A DNA stretch of 64,000 bases from Peronospora farinosa (Eukaryota; Oomycota; Peronosporomycetes; Peronosporales; Peronosporaceae). The notes beneath the pieces are model-generated. The model had not been told where the DNA came from. It was given only the letters and a program-made list of their open reading frames with translations, and ran no database searches. The translations under genes and the position numbers were made by a program. The stretch covers positions 491,930 through 555,929 of the forward strand of contig CANTFK010000713.1 in assembly GCA_947646735.1 (NCBI GenBank), written 5' to 3'. Every line of letters starts with the position of its first letter. The stretch's first letter is position 1. This document shows, in pieces, positions 30,784 to 42,400 of this stretch.

Positions 30784-33593
30784 ATGTGGCTCTCGTCCTT
30801 TGCTGCCGACGCTCCAGAGCAGCACACGGTGCGTGCGACCGTATGGAATACACAGAGCTATTGTGTATCTTCTGCAGATGATCCACTTACCTTTATAGCG
30901 ACGTATGACGTGACGTTGCTGCGTCGTCTGCGAGTAATTCACGATTCATTTGTGATGCTTCACTATCAAGAGTGTAGCCATGTCGGACGATTGCGTTTAT
31001 TGCCAAAACCAATCGTAAAATCAAGTATACAAACAACCGATCAACTTGATGTTATCAATGCAGACGTGATACTATCGCCACTGTTGGCTTTTAACCTCGG
31101 AATTCCTTTAAATAGTCATACAATTGTGTCAGTACGTTCTTCCATAGCAATTGCAATTTACTCCACTTTATTACCACAATTGACTTGTAGTTTTCGATGG
31201 ACCTTATAGATGACTATTTGCGCTGCATCGTCACAAGAATTGGGACTCCCACTGCAATTATTACAGCCATATCATCGGAAACAACAAGAGCAGCCTGCAG
31301 CAGCTTTAAATGCCATGATTGCACCCCTTTTAGTCTCAAGTCTATCATGTGGCCAACATGCTTTACTGCAACAACGTGATGGACTTGTGGAAGCTATTCG
31401 AATCTACTTTGCATCGGCTAAAGTTGTACAAAGTGGAGATATCTTTGCTGTGGAGCTACGGGAGACGACGCAGTCTCATGTCCCCAAGGAGAATGAACGA
31501 TACAAGGAAAACTATGTGCCTTACAAATGCGTAGAAATACCTGCAACCTGTATGGTGGCCAAAGACGGTGACACTGCTGAGTCAACGACAGAACTTATGC
31601 CACCGACTTTGGATTTGGACACTGCGCTCATGTTTTTCCGAGTTGAAAAAATGAATGGGGAAAATAGAGACGCTTTGGCACTGACGATCTCTCATACGAC
31701 GGAGCTTTTGCAAGGGTCATCGACTTCGGCCGTATCGCCTGACGAAGCAACTATTAAACAGTTCATGATACAGAGCCGACATGGTGCTAGTGCACCCTCA
31801 TTTGACTCAATACTCCCGTCCCCGGCTACCAAACAAAAATTGTATGAAGTGCTTTACCCAACACAGTTGTGCGATATCCCTGTATCAGTTCTTCTTAGTG
31901 GTGCTCGCGGTGTCGGCAAGAGGACTCTTGTTCATCAAGTAGCAAAGCAGTTGGGTGTGATCACAATGGAGATACCGTTCACTGAGCTCACGGGGCAGTC
32001 AGAACTACATTTGCTAGACAACGTACGGAGTCAGGTAACAAAAGCACAAGCGCTGTCACCTTGCCTCCTTTATATCAGCCACTTCTTTCCAGTCGAGAAA
32101 GACAATGAGGAAGCAGAGTTGCGCATCGGCGCCGTTCTCTCCGAGTGCATTCGTTCACTCAGTCAGAACCAGCACAATATCCCGTTGATTGCAGGCGTTG
32201 AAGACGTGGATGAAGTGCCGAAGTTTATCCGACAGTGCTTTCTGTACGAGATGCATCTTGAGGTACCAGACCAACCGAAGCGGCTTGAGTTCTTGCAGCA
32301 CGTATCAGCGTCTACAGAGCTTGATGAGGACGTGGATTTGGCGGAGATCGCACAGCTAACAGCGGGCCGAACGTATGGAGAACTCTCAGCTATGTTGGCA
32401 GATGCCGCTAGTCTTGCAATTGAGCGAGTCCTTGGTGACGAGACTGACGCCAGTGAGCAATCGTTGGAGGACTTGGTGTTTGGCGATTCCGACGATCTTC
32501 TCTCCCATCATTGTTCTATTTCGATGAAAGATATGGAGAAAGCTGTACAGATCCAGCAAGCGCAGGCATCATCCGCTAACATCGGTAACGCATCGATTCC
32601 AAATGTGAAATGGACTGACGTGGGTGGTCTGGAAGATGTGAAAGATGAGATTTTAGATGTCGTGCAGCTACCGATTAAGCACCCGGAACTATTCGCCAGT
32701 GGATTGCGGCAGCGATCTGGTATCTTGTTGTATGGACCTCCAGGCACGGGAAAAACATTGCTAGCAAAGGCCATTGCCACGGAGTGCAATCTCAACTTTC
32801 TCAGTGTGAAGGGTCCAGAACTACTGAACATGTATATTGGTGAAAGCGAGAAAAATGTGCGGCAGGTCTTTGCAAAGGCTCGCAGCTGTCGCCCTTGCAT
32901 TCTATTCTTCGATGAGCTGGATTCGCTAGCACCAATGCGCGGGCGCGGATCGGACTCTGGTGGTGTCATGGACCGCGTGGTATCGCAGTTACTGACGGAG
33001 ATCGATGGTCTTAGTGGCGGCGGCAATGACCAAGTGTTTGTAATTGGCGCAACAAACCGCCCAGATTTGCTGGAAACGGGTTTGCTGCGCCCCGGGCGCT
33101 TTGATCGTCTGCTGTACCTTGGTATTTGTAATGAGAAAGCTGCACAGCTAAAAGTGCTACAGGCGCAGACAAGAAAGTTTACGCTGGCGGAGAATGCTGA
33201 TTTGCATGCAGTGATTGAGCATTGTCCGACTAACTTCACGGGCGCTGACTTCTACGCGCTCAGCTCTAGTGCACTAGCGGCTGCACTGAAGGATCGCGTT
33301 GAGTCTCTGGATCGACAACTTGGTATGTGTTTTCAATGTCTAGAACCATGTGTACCTCTTCTGATACGCTGTGTGCTTTGTGACAATTTTCAGAAGAAAT
33401 TAACGCGGAGGACTGCTACTCTTCCAGTCCCGTAACGATGCGCTTGCTTCTCAATCGATTGTCGCCAGAAGAACTGCGTGTGTTCGTTAGTCAGAAGCAC
33501 TTTATGACGGCGCTTTCGCAGATCGTTCCATCCGTGTCGCCCGCAGAAATCCAGCATTATGAGAAATTGAGGAAGCAGTACAGCTCAAGGTAA
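30784..33593 (+). CDS. PEX6: Peroxisomal AAA-ATPase PEX6 (about 886 aa, three exons)
   Basis: Exons are 30784-31131, 31210-33322 and 33394-33593; the last intron is clear (GTATGT...TTTTCAG). Two AAA modules follow an N-domain. D1 has a degenerate Walker A (GARGVGKRT, residues 347-355) and no proper Walker B, as usual for PEX6. D2 has GPPGTGKT (625-632), Walker B ILFFDELDS (from 680), MYIGESEKNVR and GGVMDRVVSQLL, which are very PEX6-like. The final exon gives the PEX6-type end (ALSQIVPSVSPAEIQHYEKL). With PEX1 it pulls the receptor PEX5 out of the peroxisomal membrane. The first intron is less certain: the frame meets a TAG exactly before 31210, and the GTACGT donor at 31132 gives a phase-0 join. 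Confidence 0.88.
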
Positions 33594-34804
33594 TCAGGAT
33601 CACACGAACATTTGCAACGTGGCCAGGCAAGTTTTATTTTGGTGTCAGGAAATTCTCTTCGGGGTTACATTGAGAAGCGTTCACTAAACTACTTCTAAAG
33701 CTGATCGGATGTCAAAACTGTTATCGTGTCCAGGTCGTAGTTACAATTGTGGATGGGTAAGCTGACTTACGAGGCTGGCTCCCTCTTCTTCGAGTGAAGC
33801 TGATTAGTTTTATCCCCGCTGGATTTATCAAGCTCACAACTGAATATGCACCTGCTTGCACAGCACTCGCCCGCTACAAGTCCACACGCAGCCGTCTTAT
33901 CCTTCTCCTCGCTATGGGCATACTTGCAATCTGTTTGGCTTTTGCTGCCTCTTCTAACAATGAGACGTGGAGCAGCAATTCAGAGCAAGATCAACATCTT
34001 GCCGACGCCGAGTGATAACTGCTTCGTGTGATGGTTTCTATGAGCAGATACAACTTCACTGGAGCAAAGTTTATGTGGTGCCGGGTACGATCGAGAAAAT
34101 TAAGTTTGGGACGGGCTGCGATATATTTCGACAAATATGTTCGGGTTTTCCAACAGACTTAGCGAGTTATAGGCTACAATCTCACTTCCAAGCACTCCGT
34201 TAAACAGATTTACCGTTGAAGAGGCTGGACGAGTGTTTCTTGGTGTCCCCAATTCTTGAAAAGGGTACGTTGCCTGCTACACCGACGCTGTGCCAGTTGG
34301 GAGGACGAGTATCGAAACTCGTTCACGAAGCGAAAAATGGCCTACATAAACGAGCTCTACAACAGTCTCAAAAACACTTGCTTGCCGAATGTTGAGAACA
34401 CCCTTGGACTGGAACAGCATTTCTCGGGCCATAGCAAATCCTTGAAAATACGAGATCGATCCTATCTCTGGGGGGGATGAATAAGACGATGCAGAACGAG
34501 GTTCGCTCGATCAAGTGTATTTTCGCAAATTGTACACTGATCCCATCTCCGGGCTTGTTTTCCTGCCTCATACTGAGCGTAGATTTCTGTTAGCTATGGA
34601 GTTGTGAATAAATAAGCTGAGCTGTTTGTGCGAAGCTTCCGTCTGCGTCGTCAGCCCGTTCCTCAGCCCTGAAGTGCTGGCGCTAGTATCAGCGTCCTGT
34701 CATATGTGTTATCTATCGATTCTTCGGTGTTGAACACTTTTGTTGGCTATCCCTCCACTCGACCGCTCTGCAAGATTAAATATGTCAACACCCTCTTCTT
34801 GACT
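33594..34804. other. Spacer between convergent genes
   Basis: I see no gene with support. A plus-strand frame ending at 34015 contains a hydrophobic stretch (MGILAICLAFAAS) that looks like a signal peptide, but only 20 residues follow it. Confidence 0.45.
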
Positions 34805-36647
34805 CTACTCGATGCCAAACTTTCGCTGTACATCATCGTCTGGATGCTCCGTAACGATCTCTGAGCGTTGTTTGCTCCAGACTAGCCGTGGTGGGATCCC
34901 AATGCTGTCAAACAGGTGTGCGTTAGGCACGCGACTTGCTAGCCGACGGAAATTGCGCGTAATTAATGACGACGCCGTCTCAATAACAAGTCGAGGAACG
35001 TCGCGCCCAAAGCCACTGCTACGTTTGTCCACCCGCTTATAAGCCTCCATTATCGAAATGTCTAAACATACCACATGGACATCAAAACCTGCCGCCTTCA
35101 CTTGATCAATGGTGAGCGCATAACTGGTGAAACTCTTGCCACTACCATGAAGAATAATGTTCTTGCGTGACATGATTGCGCCGTCGAGATTTTTCTTTAG
35201 AATGAAGCGTGCCTCGTCGCGACACAACTGGTATCGTGTCTGTGGCCTCGGCAGCAATTTGACATGGTCTTTTGAGCTCATTCCAGCATGTTCCAAATCT
35301 GTCACGCTGCGACTTTCTGGGTCATTGCCTAGACCCACGTTAAGCATTGCGTGGTAAAACTCTGGAAGAAGCGCAATGACATCATCAACGTCAAAGTTTA
35401 CAAAGTCTTGTAGCGTTAGCTGTTCCATGAGATCGAGATGACTTAGCATTGTTGACTTGCCTGATCCGGGAATGCCCAACAAAAGCACAAATTTGGGAGC
35501 CGTTATGTCCTGCGGCGCACAAGAGTACAGCTGCTGTGCGATGCGAGCATGCAATCGCAACCGGTTGGAAGTGAAGCAACCCCGGTCATTTGTATGTAGT
35601 TGGAGTGTTGACGTAGGCGACATGGACGACATCATGACATGAGCATCCAGTGGGTTTGCCTCAGAGCTCACCACTCCTGAGTCCTTGTCCTTTTTCAGTT
35701 GTCGTAGCACGGACGCAGTGCCTTCACTAACATGTCGTTCCATCTTTGCAATGGTCGCCTCATTGTCCGTAGACACAAGAAGCAAATTCTCCACTTCCAA
35801 GGCGACTTTGCGTCGGAATGAATAGGAGTCTCTCGGGTCCAGTGTCGAATGTGAAGTGTCTAAAAACACTGGCCCACACATTTGTGTCTCAATGATTTGA
35901 AATCCTCTCTCCTTGAGTGCATCGACAAATTGCATCAACTGGTGTGGTTCATCAACAAGTGTCAAAAATTGCGTCACTGAGGCAGCACTACTATAGGAAT
36001 AAGGGACGCCATCGTGATTCAAATGTTCATCATCCATTATCACCACTGAATCGTCATTTTCTGCATCTTGTTCATCATGTGGGACGATAATCTCGGCTTG
36101 AAACTCATTCAAAGTCCGTAATAAGTGACACTGGCGACGTGGATTTCGTCGAATTTGTACCAATAGCTGAGATCGCAGTAAAAGCTGTTCACTGGTGACA
36201 CAAAACTTGACACTTGTTATATGGAAGAAAGTCACGGCTACAAGAGCACAAAGTCGTTTTTTAAGTGCCGGTAGTTCCTGATCTTGTAGAAAAGATGTGA
36301 TTGTGACACGTGAGAGCTCTGGGACAATGGTAGAGCGTACACATAGACCAGAGATACTTTGATCTGCACATTTAAATACATTAGCAAGTTGTGCTAGTGT
36401 TCCTGTAAGTGGTATACAAATAGTAAGATAATAAAGAGTTATGATGTTTGATAGTTTCACATTAAAATACAATACCTGGTCGATTGACAACTAATGCTGA
36501 TATTATTCGCTCTTCTAGACCATTTTTCTCTTTCTTAATGAATGTATGGGTAGATAAAATGGATGTAGAAGATGAAGATAGGAAATGTAAAGATTTAATG
36601 CGGCTAAAGACGCAGATGGAAGACGTTAGTCGTGGTACATGCAGCAT
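34805..36647 (-). CDS. Acetolactate synthase regulatory subunit fused to a zeta-type P-loop kinase (589 aa)
   Basis: Exons are 36476-36647 and 34805-36402; the 73-base intron has GTATTG and CTTACAG. Residues 1-40 are a hydroxylated basic mitochondrial leader type. Residues 45-125 are an ACT domain (IISALVVNRPGTLAQLANVF, VPELSRVTI), as in IlvH/IlvN. Residues 130-238 fit the second ACT-like half (LLVQIRRNPRRQCHLL, LMQFVDALKERGFQIIETQM). After a linker, residues 360-570 form a P-loop domain with GIPGSGKST (367-375), FDVDDVIALLPEFY and KNIILHGSGKSF, most like zeta-toxin/UNAG-kinase-type nucleotide kinases. The whole of exon 2 is one uninterrupted frame. The ACT half should tune acetolactate synthase in branched-chain amino-acid synthesis. 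The kinase substrate is unknown, and whether the catalytic residues work cannot be told. Confidence 0.72.
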
Positions 36648-37382
36648 TAGGTGACGGTGTCAACTTCGAGCTTTATGTGGTACACATATTCGATTCAATA
36701 AAATCGGTATCAATTTCAAGGGGGATGGTAGCAGGTGGGGGTTGAATTAATATAATACCTCGTCCCGGAATCAGATTCTTCGGACAGTAAAATTGGGTAG
36801 GTTGTTTGCACAACCAATTGAAAATGGGTAGTGTGCAAAAATCTGAGATTCGTGCACGTTGCTTCTTTTCTTTAACTGTAAAAATCAATACTTTTTAGTA
36901 GTTTAAAACCTCCCGCCCAAAACAGTCGAGATAAAAAAGAACGATAAGTCTAGGATTGCAGTTGCCTTAATATTCTAAAAAACTGGGCGAGTAAATGTTA
37001 GCAGCTGAAATTAAACAAATCGAACTGATTTGAACGTAACTGTCGGTTTCATCTCCTAATTCTGCGTATGAATCGATGTCAACGCATGAGATTATGCGGT
37101 TTTTCGTAAACGTCTGTGATATTGCGCAAACTGTAACGACGCAGATGCTACTTAATATTACACTCAAAACTGTTTAAAAATAAAGCGAAACTTTCCTCAC
37201 CGTCGTTAAAAAATAGGTCATTTTCTTTCCAAATGGGTCACAATCTGTCGTACTTAATACGTACTTGCTGGCTTTCTTTTTAGTGTGGAAGTGACGGGGG
37301 GAAGACAAGAAGGACGGACGCTCAGTAGCATCAGATAAGAGAAAGAAGAGAGAGAGAGAGAGAGAGAGAAGACGCGATAACA

Positions 37383-37421
<39 letters not shown>

Positions 37422-37456
37422 CGACGACGAGTGTGCGAGAGAGCAGGCGTTAAGCC
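36648..37456. other. Spacer with promoter regions and a possible orphan exon
   Basis: A minus-strand frame at 36673-36888 follows an acceptor-like TTTTTACAG and has protein-like composition (IPGRGIILIQPPPATIPLEI). I could not find a partner exon. The right end is a GA microsatellite next to the cyclin start. Confidence 0.35.
37346..37421. repeat. (GA)n microsatellite before the cyclin gene
   Basis: Two GA/AG tracts of about 25 and 40 bases are separated by AAGACGCGATAACA. They lie 35 bases or more before the cyclin ATG, so in the 5' leader or promoter. Confidence 0.9.
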
Positions 37457-38801
37457 ATGAATCCTGATCTCATGACGGTCTTAAGTATGCGTCAAAAGGA
37501 AATGTCGTACCATCAATTGGCTCTTGATGGTCGTTTCAATCCACTTGAATTGCCATTAAAGACACCGTCACGTCACTTGCCACTTTGTCTTCGTCTCGAG
37601 ACAACGTCATTTGAACAATTTGGCTTTACATGGCGTTGGATTGTTGAAATTTCCGCTCATTTCGCTCTTCAGCGTCAAACGGCCCATTTTGCCAATCAAT
37701 ATTCACAGGTTTTATTACGTCGTGGAGTTGGTACACGTATACATGACATGTATACGGATAGTACAACGACACGTCAGATACAGAGACAATTACGAGTTTT
37801 GGGACTTGCATGTGTCTTTATGGCAGCCAAGATTGAAGAAGTTCATCCACCAAAAGCAGTTGATTTGGTCACTTTCTTGGCAGAAAGAGGAGGTGTTCAA
37901 GTCGCAGCCCAAGAGTTGGCCAAATTTGAAGTCAAATATGTCGTGGTACGTACTTAAAGAGGTGACTTTATAGAGAGAAGAAGAAGCAAAGGAGAAATGG
38001 AATCTGATATGAAATACCTTTGTATTGTTTATATTATGTGATAAGTAGGAGCTGCAGTGGAATTTGCATCCAACGACACCTTATGCATGGCTGTTGTTTA
38101 TGGTCGCTGGTGGATCAGCTGATCAACGTCCGCTGGATACTATGGGTGATTTTGTCAATCCAGCACGTAATCCATTGGGCACTAAGGAGCTATTTGTGAA
38201 CGCCATTCGTCTCGTGGATATTGCACTGCTTGATTACCAGGCTATTGAGTACTGGCCCAGTGTATTGGCTGGAGCAGCGCTGCTACTTGTGGATCCGGGA
38301 CTGGATTTTATGTTTGTGGCACAGTTCTTGCAATTGGACTTTAATGTGCTATGGGAATGCAAGTCGTGGCTCTACACTAGGGCCTATGGTGTGTGTGATT
38401 TGGAAGCTACGAGCACTCAAGCTAAGGACCGCTGGGCCAAGGTGCCAACGGAGGAGCTACTGTTTATCCAGTCACAGGTTGTGGTACCTAGTCATCTGGC
38501 TCGTGGCCTTTTGCGTCCGGACAATGTGGTGGATCTGTACTCTACTGGCTTGAACACTCCGCTGGGAAAGAGCTACGGCTTGGAAACTTGTCCGTCGCCG
38601 TGCTCGCCCAGCAACAATTATGCTCTAGTGGCTCTGCCACCACCATGCCTGTGTAGTGGCAGCTACCACACGTGCGGTGGAGAAGATACGCCAGGTCCGC
38701 ACGTTTACCACTTTAAGTACGGCTGGCAAGGTATTGATGGGGGACTCGTGGCGGACGCAAGCTTTGGAAACGAACAAGATCCACGTATGCAGTACCCGTA
38801 A
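37457..38801 (+). CDS. Cyclin (413 aa, two exons)
   Basis: Exons are 37457-37945 and 38049-38801 (intron GTACGT...AAGTAG, phase 0). Residues 45-165 form a cyclin box: WRWIVEISAHFALQRQTAHF, LLRRGV, then LRVLGLACVFMAAKIEEVHP and ELAKFEVKYVV followed by ELQWNLHPTTPYAWLLF. The MAAKIEE core and 'E...L..L.W.L..pTp..wL' are the classic kinase-binding and box-2 boundary signals. The second half (IRLVDIALLDYQAIEYWPSV) fits the C-terminal cyclin fold, and then a loop rich in Pro, Cys and Gly follows. It should activate a cyclin-dependent kinase. The A/E/B class cannot be assigned from motifs alone. No destruction box is evident at the N-terminus. Confidence 0.82.
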
Positions 38802-39464
38802 GCAGGGTTGCTGAACCAAGGAGGCGGCAGGTATAATGGAGGATACAAGGGGTACGAGAAAATTGAAACGGAGAGCAAAATCAAGGCTCGTAATCTTGAT
38901 TGGAACAAGGGGCGAGCAAGCTAGTTGGCCACAAGGCTTATTTGCTAGCTCGTTGCCGCATTTTCCTGAGAAAAAAATGGAAGATAAGAAACAAAAATCA
39001 AAACAGACTCGGCATGGCGTTGCACCGGGCAGGACAACAAAGATCTGAAAAACATGAACAACAAGGACAACCGACTGGGGAGAAGATGTTAGCAGAATCG
39101 ATCTGTGGCATCTCTCTTGCTTAATCAGCTGGAAGTCCATTGTTGATAAGGCAATTCACAACAATTCTACACTGCACACGACGATGACAATGGTAATGGC
39201 TCCTGGTCAAGCCTGAAGTGAAGCTCCTTCTATTCGTCTACACGTATGAGCAATTCACAGAACCACGAAGCGGCATAGCCTAAAAACAGGAAATACTGTC
39301 GTGCACAGCTTTTATTTACACTTGCAGTTTAATTTTCTCTCGTCTTTTATTAGGTAGTGAACGCTAGGCATTCTACTTCAGTACGAGTATCACATGAGCT
39401 CGACTAGATTTTCAAGAAGATACTTTTTATTCTGTCATACGCATTCGGCTATCAGCATTACAGC
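38802..39464. other. Spacer between convergent genes
   Basis: 3' ends of the cyclin and bromodomain genes; no supported gene, and only AT-rich and A-rich stretches. Confidence 0.5.
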
Positions 39465-42400
39465 CTAAGCATTGATAGCTGGTGGTTGGAATGCCGTAGG
39501 AGTTTGCAACTTCGTATGCTTCTTTGCCCAGAAACCCGTCCTTTTGCGCGATGAAGTGCCTGTAGCTGGTACCAACACACCGGTCCAGGCAGCAGCGTTC
39601 AGCTTCATCTGTACCCGATGAGCCCGCTCAGCTTCCTCTTCTGCGGCACGGCGGTCACGTTCTTCGCGCAGACGCACTGCCTCGGCAATTTCCAGCTTCT
39701 GGAGCTTACGACGACTCCGGATCTCAGCCTCACGCAACGCGTCATCCGTGGCTGCTACAGCAGTACGGCGTCTCTTCTCCGTCCGCGCCATTTCCTCTTC
39801 GCGCCGAGCTCGCTTCCGCCGCTTTTCTTCGGCCTTTCGCTCTTGTTTGTTCATGCGTTCCATGTTTGGTCTGTTTGGCAAAAGTTGCAATTTCACTCGG
39901 GTTGCTGTCGCATCCGAAGCATCAGCATCATCGCGCGAGCCGCTTCCACCACCGACAACAATCGTCCCGACGACAGAAGTTGCAGTGGAACCAGAAGCTG
40001 TGCTCTTTTTCAACGTTGAAGTGATAGCTGTGGTTTCAGCAGGCACAGCAGCTTCCTCGGCTAGGTGTTTGCTGCTTTTGTGATCGTGCTTGTGTCCACC
40101 AAATTCACTGTCACCACTTGGGTGATAGTGATGTCCGTGAACTTTTCTCTCACGGTCGCTGGCATCAGAAGTATCACTCCGCTTTCGCTTTGACTCATTC
40201 ATGCGTTCCTTACGTAGTAATTCTCGACGGCGAGTCTTTTCAGTCACTTCCAGCGTCACATCTCCCCATAGGTCCCCCACTACTGCTAGCATATGCGCGG
40301 CAGCTGAATACACACTCCATCCTTCACGATCCTTGTCCGCACTGTTGTAGACCATGGCATTCTCAAACGTCAACCGCAAGTCCCGAATAAACTCGCCGTG
40401 CGTCTTATACTCAAACTCGTTTAGCTTTTCCGCTATAGTTGACAAATCCATAGGTGTCTTGATAACATCGAAGTAATCCGGTGATAGCGATGGGAACAGC
40501 ACGCGGACAGACTTACGGAATGGCCAGCAATACTTGTCATACTTCTGGCTATTCAGCGCCCGGAGCAGCTTTTGACACTCCTTGGCTTTAAGCTCAACCG
40601 GTACAGTATTCACAAACTCCGCACGCTCATGCCTCAACTGATCGCGCTTTACACGACTCTCCTCCCCAGGCGTCGGATGAATTTGCAGCTCAGCGCACAA
40701 CGAATCGAAGTACCACAACAAATGCGCAGACATGTTGCGGACCTGAACCGAAGCTGGATCCTCGGCAAAGTTAAACTTGATAGCATTCAGAAAAATGAGA
40801 CGGCCTTTCCGCAAGAACTCTACTTGGGTTAGTGCATGAGTATGCAGCTGTTCGCGCAATGTGCGCAGGTCCATCGGCTCTGTGATCAAGCTCGTGTACT
40901 CGCTAGCGAGCTGTGGGAATACCTCTAGTAAAGGGTGGTTGAAGTGTAACTTCGCCACTTGCTCAATCTTGCTCAAACGGTTTAATACGCGACCACAGGA
41001 AACCTCCCAGGAAATTAAGTCCGATTTCTTGTGTTTTTTGCTCTTTTTACTTGATACCAAACCAGAAGTAAGGTGGGGTTCCACCAAACCTCTTTTAGAG
41101 GCGATCGCTGCCGATGCAGTTGCAGGTACTGTAGGTTGTATCTTACTAGCAAAAACAGCTGCCCCACCATTAGGGAGGGCGTGTGCTGGTGCTGCAGTAG
41201 TCGAGGCAAAATTAGATGGAGCTGTTACCGGTGAGGAGCTTTCCTGGACAACAGACCCACTCTCCTGTCAAAGTAGTCAAGCCACGCGATAGTTAGTATG
41301 AACGAGTTGTACCACTACACAGTAATCATGATCCATTAGTACCTGTGGGGCGGAGCTTGAAACCTTGCTACGTTCTCTCTTTTCCTTTTTCTCCCTCTTT
41401 TTCTCTTTGTCTTTCTTCTTTTTCTCTTTCTTTTCCTTCTTCTCTTTCTTTCTCTTCTCTTTCATCTCCTTGCGCAATCTTTTCGCTTCCTCTAGATTGA
41501 GCCCTGCCAAATTAGTGCCGCTATCATGAGGTACCTCCTTGCCTATGGCAGAAGAAGAAATTGCTAAAATAGAGGTGGGCACTACTTCAACTTGAACCAA
41601 TGGCTCCAGCGAAACTGCTGGTGCTGAGGTTGCAGCGACAGTAGAATTAACCACGAGTGCTTCTCGGCTATTACTTGATGACATGTCCTTTTTCGGTTCG
41701 CAAGCGGGGCTAGCGATACTAAAGGTCGCCACTGAAGAAGCAGATACCGGTGTCTTTATCGGAGAGGGGGCAGGGGTTTTCTTCTTTGGCTTGTGTAGCG
41801 AAGAAGACTCTGTCCCAGTGACTTCAATACGCGCTTTAGCTTCAACAATCGGTGCGGGAACTGCTGACTTTGAATCTGTTGCAGCTAGGGATGATGGTAG
41901 TGATGGGATCTGGGCCGAAAGGGTTGGCGTGTGAGTCGGCTCATTTACCATGCCGTTTAAAGGGCCCAACTTATCGTTGCAGAGTTTAACGAAATAGTTG
42001 CGCAGGTTGGTGGCCATTGCTCGGATATCGGCACCTTCCACAGGATCACTATTGTACTTGTGACAGTTGGAGAAGATTAAATGCACGTCAGCGCTAAACT
42101 CGTCGACGCTGCCATACCGATCACTTTTAAGTTTGCGTTCAATTTTAGCGAAATCCATCGGCTCCGAGACGATCGTAAGATAATCCGAGTATTTTGTAGT
42201 ATCTACAGCAGTCAAAAAGGGACCAGCCGTCTTGATCTCGATACCACCATAACCCTTCATTTTGTGTCCACGTAACTGCTTCATAATTCCCAAGCATATG
42301 TCTCTTTCAGGCAACCCTCCGCTTGACTCACGCGATTTCGACGACTTTGATAGGACTTTGACGACTTTGACGACTTTAATGACTTTGACGACGACGTCTT

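Noticed and set aside
33914..34015. Possible small secreted protein (signal-peptide-like MGILAICLAFAAS)
   Set aside because: Only 20 residues follow, and no RXLR, EER or LFLAK motif is present.
36673..36888. Minus-strand exon candidate near the kinase-fusion gene
   Set aside because: Good acceptor, but no partner exon or recognisable domain; kept as part of the spacer note.
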